Positions 1-9,242 of a stretch of DNA of 64,000 nucleotides are shown here, in pieces. The DNA is taken from positions 62,001 through 126,000 of the forward strand of contig JAFXSM010000048.1 in the NCBI GenBank assembly GCA_017525605.1, read 5' to 3'. Both the position numbers and the translations under genes were made by a program. This stretch comes from Treponema sp. (GTDB lineage Bacteria; Spirochaetota; Spirochaetia; Treponematales; Treponemataceae). Below the pieces are notes generated by a model. The model saw only the letters and a program-made list of their open reading frames with translations, made no database searches and was not told the DNA's origin. Within the stretch, counting starts at the first letter, position 1. Every line of letters begins with the position of its first letter.

Positions 1-2
1 AT

Positions 3-1139
3 TACGGCTTCACGGCGTTCGAGGCGATTGCGGCCGGCTGCGGTGTCATTCTTCTTGGAACTACTGCGCTTCACATAAAACTCGCCGAGAAATACAAATT
101 CGTCTATCTTCCGACATACATGCTTGCTTCTGCTGGTGCCGGCGAGGCTCTCCAGAATATCGACGCTCTCTATCCCGAGTCTCCGCTTCGGAGTGAAAAT
201 ACGGATGATTCAGTTCAGAAAGATTTGGGCAAATTCGTTCTTCAGCTTTCGAAAGGCAGGAGATTCCACTGTCCGGTCTGCCAAAGTCACCATGAGCCTT
301 TCCTTGACCCGATTGTGTCAAGGACGACCAGGCATTCGTTCAGGCGATGCCACAATTGCGGAATGCTCTACATGGCATGGACATTCGATGCTGAGGACAC
401 TGAATACAACGAAACGTATTTCTTTGACGACTACAAAAAACAGTACGGAAAGACATATCTTGACGACTTCATGCAGATAAAGGCTCAGTGTGTCAGAAGA
501 ACTTCGAATGTTGACATGATTTTCAGGAGGATGCACAGGAAGGCTGTCACTCCGACTGAGCTTGACATCGGCTGCGCGTTCGGCCCGTATCTCGATGCCG
601 CGAATGATGCCGGCTGGCAGGTGTTCGGAACTGACGCGTCAAAAGAGGCGGTCGATTATGTCCAGAACACGCTCCATTATCCTGCCGTCGTCTCGAAATT
701 CCCGTCGTTCGACCCTGCGATTCTTTTTGGAGTGAAGCAGTTCGATTCCGTCACGATGTGGTATGTGATTGAGCATTTCCAGAATCTCGACGCTGTTCTC
801 AAATGCGTCTCGAAAATTCTCAAAGTCGGAGGCGTGTTTGCGTTCTCGACTCCGTCAGCTTCGGGCGTTTCGGGAAAATTCAACACGCAGAGTTTCTTCG
901 AGAATTCTCCTGCTGACCATTACACTTTGTGGGAACCTTCAAGAGTCGGCTCTATCCTTAAAAAATACGGGTTCAAGCTCGTGAAGACTGTTTCTACCGG
1001 TCATCATCCTGAGCGTTTCCCTGCGCTTTCTGGGAAAAAACAATCAGGTCTCAAGTGGTCGTTCTACAATATGATGAGCAAAATGCTCGCTCTCGGCGAT
1101 ACGTTCGAGGTGTATTGCGTAAAAGAGAAAGATATCTAG
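3..1139 (+). CDS. SAM-dependent methyltransferase with zinc ribbon, 5' end outside window
   Basis: The frame is open from base 3, so the true start lies upstream; the ATG at 120 is internal. The first ~40 visible residues (GFTAFEAIAAGCGVILLG) look like the C-terminal nucleotide-binding part of a GT-B or PseG-like glycosyltransferase. Next come four cysteines in two pairs (CPVC and CHNC) forming a treble-clef-like ribbon, then a class I methyltransferase domain with the glycine-rich SAM loop (ELDIGCAFGPYLDAA) and the acidic strand end (VFGTDAS). This ribbon-plus-methyltransferase order is common in sugar-modifying enzymes of surface polysaccharide clusters. The substrate is unknown. A fusion of glycosyltransferase and methyltransferase is possible but cannot be confirmed without the upstream sequence. 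Confidence 0.8.
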   Translation, partial: YGFTAFEAIAAGCGVILLGTTALHIKLAEKYKFVYLPTYMLASAGAGEALQNIDALYPESPLRSENTDDSVQKDLGKFVLQLSKGRRFHCPVCQSHHEPFLDPIVSRTTRHSFRRCHNCGMLYMAWTFDAEDTEYNETYFFDDYKKQYGKTYLDDFMQIKAQCVRRTSNVDMIFRRMHRKAVTPTELDIGCAFGPYLDAANDAGWQVFGTDASKEAVDYVQNTLHYPAVVSKFPSFDPAILFGVKQFDSVTMWYVIEHFQNLDAVLKCVSKILKVGGVFAFSTPSASGVSGKFNTQSFFENSPADHYTLWEPSRVGSILKKYGFKLVKTVSTGHHPERFPALSGKKQSGLKWSFYNMMSKMLALGDTFEVYCVKEKDI

Positions 1140-1175
1140 CAAAACATAAAAAAAATCGGGTGAAAAGGGGATAAT

Positions 1176-2780
1176 ATGAAAAAAATAATGATTCTCGGTG
1201 CGGGGCTTATGCAGAAGCCTGCGATTCTTGCGGCAAAAAATCTCGGCTACGAGTCCGTCGTTGTCGATGCGAATCCGAATGCCGTTGCCGTTCCGCTTGC
1301 AGACCGTTTTGAGCCTGTCGATTTGAAAGACCGGGATTCTCTTCTGAAACTTGCGCAGTCGCTTGGCTCGGAACTTGCTGGAATTTTCACTGCCGGAACT
1401 GATTTTTCCGCGTCCGTCGCATATGTCGCGGAGAAACTCGGTCTTCCGTCGCACAGTTTCCAGTCGTGCCTGAATGCGAGCGACAAAGTCCGTATGCGCG
1501 GCTGCTTTGAGCGTGCGTCTGTTCCTTGCCCGAAATTCCGCGAGATAACGAAGTCTCAGATTGAGGAACTCGACGCAAAGGCAAAGAGTGGCGAAATTGA
1601 ATTTCCGAAAGTCGTGAAGCCTTGCGACAACATGGGCGGCCGAGGATGCAGGCTCGTCCGCGACAAAAATGAATTTCTTCCTGCCGTTACGGATTCCGTC
1701 AATAATTCGAGAACTTCCCGCGCAATTTTCGAGGATTACATGGAAGGCGCGGAATTTTCAATCGATTCGATTGTCTACAACGGAACTCTGACGATTACGG
1801 GATTCGCCGACAGGCACATTTTCTATCCGCCATATTTCATCGAAATGGGGCATTCTCTTCCGACAAAAGTCGATTCGAAAATCAAAAACGAGCTTATTGC
1901 AACTTTCGCTCTCGGAATTAAGGCTCTCGGACTTACTTGCGGAGTCGCAAAAGCGGACATCAAATATACGAAGAACGGTCCTATGATTGGCGAAATCGCG
2001 GCACGTCTTTCTGGCGGATACATGAGCGGCTGGACGTTCCCGTATTCAAGCGGAATGAATCTTACGGAAGAGGCGATGAAGATTGCGGTCGGAAAAGAAC
2101 CTGACTATGTGATTGCGAACAGGAGGGCACTCCCGTGGGCACCGCATGATTCAGTCAAGGGCGCGGAACAGCCGTTCGAGATTTACGAGATGAAGAGCAA
2201 TCTCGTCAGTGCCGAGCGCGCATGGATTTCGATTCCTGGAAAAGTGAAGGAAATCTACGGCTATGACGACGTGAAGATGATTTACGGAGTCCGCGATGTT
2301 CTTCCGCGTGCAAAAGTCGGCGACAAAGTTGATTTCCCGCGCAACAACGTGGAAAAATGCGGAAACATAATCGCAGTCGCGCTCAACCACGATTCTGCGT
2401 ATAGGGCGGCGGAAGATGCAGTTTCTTCCATAACGTTGCGCCTTGAGCCGAACAACCCGGACACTGACAAATTCTTGAGCGGAGTTGTCGATGACGACGA
2501 ATGCGGATTCCCGCCGTCGGCATTTACTCTTTCGCCGTCCGTGAACGTCTCGTTCTTCGTTGATATTCCTGCCGACGCGAAAACTTCTCTGCTGATTCCT
2601 GAGGTTTTGCAGCCGCTTGCGGATTCCCTCAAAGACTGGAACCACTGCACTCTCAGGAAAACTCTGGAAAAATTCGATAAAATTTGTCCTACGCACAAGA
2701 AACTCGACGGAACGAAATTCTGGTCGAGCATATTGCGTGCCGGAATTCAGGGCGTGCTTTATGTAGCGGATAGTGAATAG
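1176..2780 (+). CDS. ATP-grasp carboxylate-amine/thiol ligase family protein
   Basis: A 534-residue protein with an N-terminal pre-ATP-grasp Rossmann-like segment (MILGAGLMQKPAI, then VVDANPNA) as in PurK, PurT and CarB, followed by the ATP-grasp fold (FPKVVKPCDNMGGRG for the nucleotide lysine and glycine loop; later IGEIAARLSGG for the metal-binding Glu). A ~150-residue C-terminal part is not recognised. It probably makes an amide, peptide or thioester bond using ATP; the substrate cannot be read from the sequence. It follows the methyltransferase gene by 36 bases, so the two may share a surface-glycan or natural-product pathway. An RBS-like AAAAGGGG precedes the ATG. Confidence 0.8.
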   Translation: MKKIMILGAGLMQKPAILAAKNLGYESVVVDANPNAVAVPLADRFEPVDLKDRDSLLKLAQSLGSELAGIFTAGTDFSASVAYVAEKLGLPSHSFQSCLNASDKVRMRGCFERASVPCPKFREITKSQIEELDAKAKSGEIEFPKVVKPCDNMGGRGCRLVRDKNEFLPAVTDSVNNSRTSRAIFEDYMEGAEFSIDSIVYNGTLTITGFADRHIFYPPYFIEMGHSLPTKVDSKIKNELIATFALGIKALGLTCGVAKADIKYTKNGPMIGEIAARLSGGYMSGWTFPYSSGMNLTEEAMKIAVGKEPDYVIANRRALPWAPHDSVKGAEQPFEIYEMKSNLVSAERAWISIPGKVKEIYGYDDVKMIYGVRDVLPRAKVGDKVDFPRNNVEKCGNIIAVALNHDSAYRAAEDAVSSITLRLEPNNPDTDKFLSGVVDDDECGFPPSAFTLSPSVNVSFFVDIPADAKTSLLIPEVLQPLADSLKDWNHCTLRKTLEKFDKICPTHKKLDGTKFWSSILRAGIQGVLYVADSE

Positions 2781-2802
2781 CTGCATTTTTCGGAGAGAGC
2801 CG

Positions 2803-3828
2803 ATGCGAAAGTTTTTCACGTCATTTCTGCTTTTTTTCTCGATGTTCTGCGTCTCTGCCGCGTCTACGGTGAATCTTTTGAAAGAGTCCGAGAAGCTCGG
2901 TTTTTCAGTTCTTTGGGATTCGCTGAGCGGAAGCGGAATTCTGGAAAAAGCCGGTCATCAGATTTCATTCCATGCTGGCGACCCGTTCGTGATTCACGAT
3001 TTCAGCAAACTCGTCATATCCGATTCTCCTGAATTGAAAAACGGCGTTCTTTATGTCTCTCCGAAATTCATGGACGATGTGAAGGATTTTTTCAAGGACG
3101 AATCGGAGCAGCGAGCGATGCGCATCGGTGCTATTCTCATCGACCCTGGTCATGGCGGAAAAGACCCCGGCGCAATCGGCGTTCACAAAATTGGCGGAAA
3201 AGTCGTGACCGTCAACGAAAAGGAAATAACGCTTAAGACAAGCAAAATGGTCTATGAAAAACTGAAAAAAGCGTATCCCGACAAGCAGATTCTTATGACT
3301 CGCTCCAAGGATACGACAGTTTCCCTCGAAGACCGCACGAAAATCGCCAATTCCGTCAAGCTTAATCCTGACGAGGCGATTCTCTACATTTCTATCCACG
3401 CAAATTCCCATGCCGACAAAAATGTCCGCGGCTATGAGGTATGGTATCTTTCCCCCGACTACAGGCGGACGGTCATTGCTCCCGATGATGAGGAGGACGA
3501 GAACCTTGCTACAATCATGAATTCTATGATGGAAGAAGAATACACTCTCGAAAGCGTTCTGATATCTCAGTTCATATTGAACGGTTTGAAAGAGCAAATC
3601 GGAGCGTCTTCCCACAATCGCGGAATAAAGACCGAGGAATGGTTCGTCGTACGGAATTCGAATATGCCAGCCGTCCTGATAGAACTCGGTTTTGTCTCGA
3701 ACGAGTCTGAAGCCAAAAACCTCATGGACAGCACTTACTTGCAGAAGATTTCTCTCGGTATATATAATGGGATTTCGGCGTTTGTTGCACATTTTGAGCA
3801 AACGAGCGGATTTACTTCTGTAAAATAG
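2803..3828 (+). CDS. N-acetylmuramoyl-L-alanine amidase (Amidase_3), secreted
   Basis: This zinc amidase cuts the bond between MurNAc and L-Ala in peptidoglycan and acts in the periplasm. The ATG at 2803 is preferred over the GTG at 2773 because it follows GGAGAG and starts a clean signal peptide (MRKFFTSFLLFFSMFCVSAA). After a ~90-residue N-terminal part, the catalytic domain begins at about residue 113 with DPGHGG. The other zinc and catalytic residues are visible: NEKE (Glu), SIHAN (His) and LIELGF (catalytic Glu). An acidic insertion (DDEEDEN and surroundings) lies before the last third. The GerMN lipoprotein gene follows by 48 bases, a pairing that suggests joint action on the wall. Confidence 0.9.
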   Translation: MRKFFTSFLLFFSMFCVSAASTVNLLKESEKLGFSVLWDSLSGSGILEKAGHQISFHAGDPFVIHDFSKLVISDSPELKNGVLYVSPKFMDDVKDFFKDESEQRAMRIGAILIDPGHGGKDPGAIGVHKIGGKVVTVNEKEITLKTSKMVYEKLKKAYPDKQILMTRSKDTTVSLEDRTKIANSVKLNPDEAILYISIHANSHADKNVRGYEVWYLSPDYRRTVIAPDDEEDENLATIMNSMMEEEYTLESVLISQFILNGLKEQIGASSHNRGIKTEEWFVVRNSNMPAVLIELGFVSNESEAKNLMDSTYLQKISLGIYNGISAFVAHFEQTSGFTSVK

Positions 3829-3876
3829 ACCTGTTCTGAATTTTTCGAGCAAGTTCAATAATTTCCCGGAGTCTGA

Positions 3877-4341
3877 ATGATGAAAAGAAAATCAATCTTT
3901 GTATTTTTTTGTATTGCGCTGTCGGCTGTTTTTGCTTCTTGTGCCGGCAAAAGCGGAACTTCTGTCTATAAATTTGACTTTCCAAAAATGGATATCACAA
4001 GGGCAGAGGGGGAGTCTGAAGCTGTAAAAACGGAAAAAAGATGCTTGCCGAAAGAGCCTGTTCAGGGAGAAGTCCGAATGTATGTCGAGGAGCTTCTTCT
4101 TGGTCCTGAGTCCTCTCGGCTCCTTCCTATTTTTTCTCTCGATGCCACTGTTGATTTCTGCTTCATGCAAGGAGATGACCTCTATCTCGGCATTTCTGAG
4201 TCTTCAGTCTACAACCTTGGCGCAGATGTCGATATCCAGAGCAGAATAGAGCTTTTGGAGAGCAATATTCATAAAAATTTCAAAAATATCGGGCAGATTT
4301 TGTTATTTATTGGCGACAACTTTGTTATGAATAAGTCTTAA
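3877..4341 (+). CDS. GerMN-domain lipoprotein
   Basis: The protein has 154 residues. A basic N-terminus, a hydrophobic stretch and a lipobox-like SAVFASC predict lipid attachment at Cys 21 or so. The rest matches the GerMN fold in outline: an EELLLGPESSRLLPIF segment, then alternating strands, ending in a conserved-looking QILLFIGDN. In spore formers GerM works with cell-wall enzymes; in non-sporulating bacteria the domain is found beside amidases, as here. ATG at 3877 and at 3880 are both possible (CGGAG lies 5 or 8 bases upstream). It is probably cotranscribed with the amidase. Confidence 0.75.
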   Translation: MMKRKSIFVFFCIALSAVFASCAGKSGTSVYKFDFPKMDITRAEGESEAVKTEKRCLPKEPVQGEVRMYVEELLLGPESSRLLPIFSLDATVDFCFMQGDDLYLGISESSVYNLGADVDIQSRIELLESNIHKNFKNIGQILLFIGDNFVMNKS

Positions 4342-4349
4342 AAAAAAAG

Positions 4350-4378
4350 TTGACAAAAAGATTTTCTTATAAGATACT
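4350..4378 (+). promoter_or_regulatory. Sigma-70-type promoter of flaA
   Basis: A perfect TTGACA at 4350-4355 is followed after 17 bases by GATACT (4373-4378), which keeps 4 of 6 consensus bases. It lies just after the stop of the lipoprotein gene and about 45 bases before the flaA start. A GATAAT at 4380-4385 is a better hexamer but its 24-base spacing is too long. No sigma-28 motif was seen here. Confidence 0.6.
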
Positions 4379-4422
4379 TGATAATACAAGGCTACATCAA
4401 TCGAATAAAAAAGGAGCTTCGA

Positions 4423-5550
4423 ATGAAGAAAACTTTAGTTTTATCAGCAGCAGCAATGATGCTCGCAGGCGCAGCATTCGCAAAAGAGTCAACTCTTATT
4501 GACTTCACTTTGTTGGACGCTGACATCACAGTTAAAATGTCAGACAATGACGCTGGTGACAAGCCAAATGAAAACAAGAGAACTGTAATGGATTATAGCA
4601 TTGCAGCAGGTGCTACTTACAGCCAGGAGCAGAAAGACCTCATGAAGACTTCTCTCTTCATCGAAGAATGGGAAGTTGAGCTCAACAGCTCTGCTCGCAA
4701 TGTTGGAAGCTTGGCTCTTTCTCAGGTAAAGGCTGCTCCAGTTCGCGACAATGCAAAAGTTCCATTCGCTGGTAAGAAGGTAATGGGTGTTCGCGTTGTA
4801 TTCCCTTCATTGGCAGCAAACGCTAATGCTAAGATCGTTCCTCCATTCTCAATTCCTGCTTACGAGCCACTCTCAACAGCAGATGACAATGGCGATCGCC
4901 AGCAGCCAACAGATGAAGAGAAAGCATCTGGACGCACACTCTTCGAGGCTGATTCTGATGATACACCAGCTTACGGTGTTGTTAAGAACGTCGGAACAAT
5001 CAAATCTATCGCTGCAACAACTCTCGGTATGAACTTCCCACACGGACTCTATGTTCTCCTCGGAGATGTTGATGGAAATCATCGCCGCTACTTCATGGGC
5101 TACCTTGGTTTCGACGGATGGAAGACTCTTACATGGAACAACCCAGAGTACATCTCTGAGGTTCGCACTCGCGAAGTTCGTGTTTACCCAATCTATCCAC
5201 GCGGACTCCCATTCGTGAAGTTCGAGGGATTCCAGATTACTCGTGACGCAGCTCATGTTGGTGATGACTTCATCGGATACTTCAAAGATGTAAAGATCAT
5301 CTACGACAAAGCTGAACTCACAACAGAGCGCGACATTGCTGACGAAGACCTCTGGGGAATCGTTACAAAGAAAGAGAAGGCTCGCCAGAATGCTGAGATG
5401 ACTAAGTTCGGTAACAAGCAGGTTAATCGCTACATCGAGAGATCTAAGATGGCTACTGAAGAGTCTTTCACTTCTAGCTTGACAGAGGGCTCTGCTTCTA
5501 ACGCTCAGTCTAACGGCGGCCAGACTACTGCAGCTGACGATGCTAAATAA
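4423..5550 (+). CDS. flaA: Flagellar filament outer layer (sheath) protein FlaA
   Basis: FlaA coats the FlaB core of the spirochaete periplasmic flagellum and is exported by the Sec route. The start at 4423 follows AAGGAG by 6 bases and gives a signal peptide MKKTLVLSAAAMMLAGAAFA; the ATG at 4378 lacks an RBS. The mature part (~355 residues) has the aromatic-rich beta pattern of this family (NFPHGLYVLLGDVDGN; RYFMGYLGFDGWKTLTWNNP; YIGYFKDVKIIYDKA) and a Ser/Ala/Gln-rich tail. Codon choice is clearly different from the neighbours (many CTC, TTC, CGC, AAG, few AT-rich choices), as expected of a highly expressed gene. It is monocistronic, with its own promoter and terminator. Confidence 0.93.
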   Translation: MKKTLVLSAAAMMLAGAAFAKESTLIDFTLLDADITVKMSDNDAGDKPNENKRTVMDYSIAAGATYSQEQKDLMKTSLFIEEWEVELNSSARNVGSLALSQVKAAPVRDNAKVPFAGKKVMGVRVVFPSLAANANAKIVPPFSIPAYEPLSTADDNGDRQQPTDEEKASGRTLFEADSDDTPAYGVVKNVGTIKSIAATTLGMNFPHGLYVLLGDVDGNHRRYFMGYLGFDGWKTLTWNNPEYISEVRTREVRVYPIYPRGLPFVKFEGFQITRDAAHVGDDFIGYFKDVKIIYDKAELTTERDIADEDLWGIVTKKEKARQNAEMTKFGNKQVNRYIERSKMATEESFTSSLTEGSASNAQSNGGQTTAADDAK

Positions 5551-5579
5551 GTTAAGTAATTAACAGCATATAGCAGAAA

Positions 5580-5610
5580 GGCTACTTGCAATCGCAGGTA
5601 GCCTTTTTTT
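5580..5610 (+). terminator. Rho-independent terminator after flaA
   Basis: A 10-bp stem (GGCTACTTGC with GCAGGTAGCC, one G-U pair) closes a 4-base loop AATC and is followed by seven T. It lies 30 bases after the flaA stop. Confidence 0.92.
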
Positions 5611-5769
5611 GTCCATGCGTGAAAACGTGAAAATTTGATTTTCGGGGAATTTAATGCTACATTTAATAAAGTTTGCATAGCCGATTTCGTCTGTTGCTTT
5701 GTGAACTATGTACTTTCTTCGTTTTGCAATCTGTTTTTTTTTGAAAAGTTTATATATGAGGACGTTATT

Positions 5770-7020
5770 GTGAAAAACTCCGTAAAATCTTTGCCGAATA
5801 AAAATGACATAAAATTCACGTATGAATCTTATAATCCCGTTCTTTCTGAAATTTTGACAAAAATCGAAAACAAACTTCGAAAAACGATAAAACTTCAGTC
5901 CATGCCGACGTATAAATATCGCGTGAAATCTTTCAACAGCTACTACCGAAAAGTTCTCCGGTTGAAAGCGTCTGAAGCCGAGAAGTGCAACTTTGTTCCG
6001 CTGACGGACATGATGGGAATCCGCGTTATCTGCGCCTTTCTTGAGGATTTGAGCGAAGTTGAGCGGCAAGTAAAAGAAAATTTCGTTGTAAAAGAAGTTG
6101 AATACAAAGGGGCACAGCAGAATTTCAGGGAATTCGGCTATGAGTCTGTTCATGTTCTGATTGCAATTCCAGAAGACTGTATGCCTGATGAAAAAACGCT
6201 TCCGCTACCGGATAATATCGTTTGCGAGATTCAAATCAGGACGATTTTGCAGGACGCATGGGCAGAAGTTGAGCATGAGCTTGTTTACAAGACGGAATTC
6301 ACGCCTTTCGACCTTCCGCTCAAGCGCAAGCTCGCATCGATGAATGCCAGCTTGAGCCTTGCCGATATAATTTTTCAGGAAATCCGCGATTATCAGAAAA
6401 AATTGCAGGGCGAGGTCGATGCTCGTCGTGCAGCATTTTATGATAAAGCCGATGAACTGACTTTCAATGTTCCGACGGAAGATAAAATCCTAAAAGAGTC
6501 AAAATCAATCAGTCGGGTTTCGCCGTATGTGCATGGAACTATCGACGATATGCTTCTTGAGGCAATTCAGGCGCACAATAACGGCGAACTGGACAAGGCA
6601 ATTCAAATTTACAGCGAAATCCTGAATTCCGAGCCGAAACCGGAATCTCCTGTTCTTGCCGTTATTCATAAGCATCGCGGAATGGCATACTTTGCGAGAA
6701 ATGATTATGCGTCGGCTTTGGAAGATTTCAAAGAAAGCGTGAGCAATGATTCTAACGGTTTCAGGGCGTTCTACTATATCGGAATCGTCCAGAGCATAAT
6801 GGGAAATCACAAAGATGCCGTCGAGTCGTTCGGAAAATCACTTGAAATAAATGAATATCAGTCTCATGCGCATTTCAGGCGTGCCGTCGCATATTTTGAG
6901 CTTGGCGAATACGAAAAGTCGCTTGCCGATTTGAATGCCGCTCAGGCACTCGGTCTGACAGATGCTGGCTGCAAGTCTCTGAACGACAAACTCGTTGAAA
7001 AATTCGGAATGAAAATGTAG
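5770..7020 (+). CDS. Small alarmone synthetase (RelA/SpoT synthetase domain) with C-terminal TPR repeats
   Basis: Predicted to make (p)ppGpp-type alarmones from GTP/GDP and ATP. The GTG at 5770 is chosen because GAGGA precedes it by 8 bases and the reading upstream (from 5635) is a Phe/Cys-rich, AT-rich stretch unlike protein. Residues ~25-205 carry the synthetase motifs: YKYRVKSFNSYYRK (ATP/G-loop basic residues), DMMGIRVIC, GYESVHV, and EIQIRTILQDAWAEVEHEL with the catalytic Glu. There is no HD hydrolase domain and no TGS/ACT region, so it is not a long Rel. Residues ~255-410 form about four TPR units (for example HRGMAYFARNDYASALEDF). The TPR part may bind a partner or sense a protein signal. 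It is followed by the helicase gene after 20 bases. Confidence 0.85.
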   Translation: MKNSVKSLPNKNDIKFTYESYNPVLSEILTKIENKLRKTIKLQSMPTYKYRVKSFNSYYRKVLRLKASEAEKCNFVPLTDMMGIRVICAFLEDLSEVERQVKENFVVKEVEYKGAQQNFREFGYESVHVLIAIPEDCMPDEKTLPLPDNIVCEIQIRTILQDAWAEVEHELVYKTEFTPFDLPLKRKLASMNASLSLADIIFQEIRDYQKKLQGEVDARRAAFYDKADELTFNVPTEDKILKESKSISRVSPYVHGTIDDMLLEAIQAHNNGELDKAIQIYSEILNSEPKPESPVLAVIHKHRGMAYFARNDYASALEDFKESVSNDSNGFRAFYYIGIVQSIMGNHKDAVESFGKSLEINEYQSHAHFRRAVAYFELGEYEKSLADLNAAQALGLTDAGCKSLNDKLVEKFGMKM

Positions 7021-7040
7021 CGTGTGGTGGAGTTTCTTTG

Positions 7041-9242
7041 ATGAGTGACGACTTTGGCGAGATTGAATATGAATTTCAATCGGATTCCGCTGACGAAATT
7101 AATGATATTTACGATGTAACGGGGGATGAGGCACCTCGCAAAATTGAAAAACTAAATGTTGATTCAGTTGCCGCATGCCTTTCGAAAAACGGCCCCCTTT
7201 CGAAAATCTACGGGCATTACGAGGAGCGTCCTTCGCAGGTTGAATTGCTGAAAAGCATAACCGAAGTGTTCAATTCCGATTCTGTCGGCGTGTTTGAGGC
7301 GGGGACTGGTGTCGGAAAATCTTTCGCGTATCTGATTCCGTCCATGCTTTGGGCTGTCAAAAATCAGGAGCGCGTTGTCATCTCGACGGGAACGATAAAT
7401 CTTCAGCAGCAGGTTTTTGAAAAAGACATTCCGCTTGCAGAAAAAGTTATCGGAAAGAAAATCCGTGCGATTCTCGTGAAGGGCAGGCAGAATTACGTTT
7501 GCTTAAGGCGGCTTTCGGAAGTTGTGAACGAGCCTGATTTGTTTTCCGACGACATGGATATTTTCGAAAAGATTTTTGCCTGGTCGAAAAAGACCAAGGA
7601 CGGAAGCAGAAGCGACTTGTCTTTTCAGCCGCCTGAAAACATTTGGCAGCGAGTCAATTCCGAGTCGGATGCGTGCATGGGCATGAGATGCAAGCATTAT
7701 TCAAAATGCTTCGTCATGAAGATGAAAAAAGAAGCTTCCGAAGCGAATCTGCTCGTCGTAAATCATCACATTCTTTTTGCGGATATCGAATCCAGAATGG
7801 AAGGTGCGGGCTTTGACGGTGCCGCAGTTCTTCCCACTTACAAGCGGATCGTTTTTGACGAGGCTCATGGCGTTGAAAGTGCCGCGACGAGTTTTTTCAG
7901 CCAGAATCTCAATCGGTTTAAGCTCATAAAGCAGCTCAATCTTCTTTGCAGAAGGAAGCGTGGCGCGATTTCCGGTTTCCTTTATACAATCAGTGCGCTG
8001 AGCGAAAGTGAGGACAAGTCGGCTGAAATCGAAATTGAAATTGAGAAATCGAAGGAAATCTTTTCTGATTTGGAAAAATCAGCTGATTCTTTCTTGAAAA
8101 ATGATTTTACGGCGCGTCTTCATCTTGCAAATTCGAAAAGTTTCGAGCCTGTGATGGAAAAAATTTCGGAATTGAAAAAATCGGTTGCGAAAATTGTGAC
8201 GTCTATCCGTTCGGTTCTTGACGGTATCGATGAACTTGATAGGGATGAGGCTGCCGTCTGGGAGACTAAATCTGTTCTTCGCCGCCTTGATGCTTGCGTG
8301 ACTGTCTGCCAGAACTATCTTGATTGGAAAGAGCATCCCGAACTCGTCTTTTGGATTCAGAAGTCCCGGCTTCCTCCGTCGCTTGCTGCCGGTTCTGATT
8401 TCCCGTTCTATTTTCAGTTCGTCCAGACTCCTCTCGACATATCAAGCCTGATGAACGAGGGCGTTTTTGAGCCGATGAAGTCCGTCGTATGCACGTCCGC
8501 AACGCTCGGAATCGAAGGCAAATTTGATTTTTGGGAGAAGAGGACAGGCGTGAGCTTTGTGAATCCTGAGCGTGTTCGCCGCGGTGTGTTCAGTTCGCCG
8601 TTCCCGTATGACAAAAATATGATTCTTGCCGTTCCTTCCGACGCTCCGTTCCCGGACAACCAGCAGTTTCAGCAGTTCCTTGATTTCAGCGTCGCTCGCC
8701 TTATTTTGGCGGCAAACGGAAGGACTCTCGTCTTGTTCACTTCTTACGATATGCTCCGGAAGACTTTTGACGGCGTTTCCGATTCCGTCAAAAATAGCGG
8801 AATAACAATTCTGAAGCAGGGCGATGATGACAGGTTCAGGCTTTTGTCGAAATTCAAAGAAGACACTTCCAGCGTGCTTTTTGCGACCGATTCGTTCTGG
8901 GAAGGCGTGGATGTTCCCGGCGAATCTCTAAGGCAGGTCGTCATCGTAAAACTTCCGTTCGGCGTTCCGTCCGACCCTGTTTTTTCGGCGCGTTCTGAAA
9001 TAATAGAAAAGAACGGCGGAAATTCGTTCATGGAATTGAGCGTGCCGGAAGCCGTGATAAAATTCAGGCAGGGATTCGGAAGGCTGATTCGTCGCGGGGA
9101 TGACAAAGGTGCGGTCGTCGTTTTGGACAGGCGAATCATCGAAAAACGCTACGGCTCGATTTTTGTGTCGAGCGTTCCGAGAACAAGACGTGCATACGAG
9201 CCTTTGTCGAATCTGATTATGAGCGCGAAAGCGTATTTATGA
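7041..9242 (+). CDS. DinG/XPD-family ATP-dependent DNA helicase
   Basis: A superfamily 2 helicase. Walker A (EAGTGVGKSFAYLIP, residues ~85-99), the DEAH box (FDEAHGVE, ~272-279) and C-terminal motif VI (QGFGRLIRRGDDKG) are visible. Between motifs I and II lie Cys residues spaced as in the DinG/XPD iron-sulphur cluster (VCLRR; then ACMGMRCKHYSKC), so a [4Fe-4S] cluster is likely. DinG unwinds 5' overhang duplexes and R-loops in repair. The start is the ATG at 7041 after GGTGGAG; an extra TTG codon lies directly before it. There is no exonuclease domain at the N-terminus. Its last 26 bases overlap the end of the convergent gene at 9217. Confidence 0.9.
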   Translation: MSDDFGEIEYEFQSDSADEINDIYDVTGDEAPRKIEKLNVDSVAACLSKNGPLSKIYGHYEERPSQVELLKSITEVFNSDSVGVFEAGTGVGKSFAYLIPSMLWAVKNQERVVISTGTINLQQQVFEKDIPLAEKVIGKKIRAILVKGRQNYVCLRRLSEVVNEPDLFSDDMDIFEKIFAWSKKTKDGSRSDLSFQPPENIWQRVNSESDACMGMRCKHYSKCFVMKMKKEASEANLLVVNHHILFADIESRMEGAGFDGAAVLPTYKRIVFDEAHGVESAATSFFSQNLNRFKLIKQLNLLCRRKRGAISGFLYTISALSESEDKSAEIEIEIEKSKEIFSDLEKSADSFLKNDFTARLHLANSKSFEPVMEKISELKKSVAKIVTSIRSVLDGIDELDRDEAAVWETKSVLRRLDACVTVCQNYLDWKEHPELVFWIQKSRLPPSLAAGSDFPFYFQFVQTPLDISSLMNEGVFEPMKSVVCTSATLGIEGKFDFWEKRTGVSFVNPERVRRGVFSSPFPYDKNMILAVPSDAPFPDNQQFQQFLDFSVARLILAANGRTLVLFTSYDMLRKTFDGVSDSVKNSGITILKQGDDDRFRLLSKFKEDTSSVLFATDSFWEGVDVPGESLRQVVIVKLPFGVPSDPVFSARSEIIEKNGGNSFMELSVPEAVIKFRQGFGRLIRRGDDKGAVVVLDRRIIEKRYGSIFVSSVPRTRRAYEPLSNLIMSAKAYL

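Noticed and set aside
5635-5769. Longer N-terminus for the alarmone synthetase
   Set aside because: The stretch encodes mostly Phe, Cys, Val and Asn, lies in AT-rich sequence, lacks an RBS, and the GTG at 5770 has a good one.
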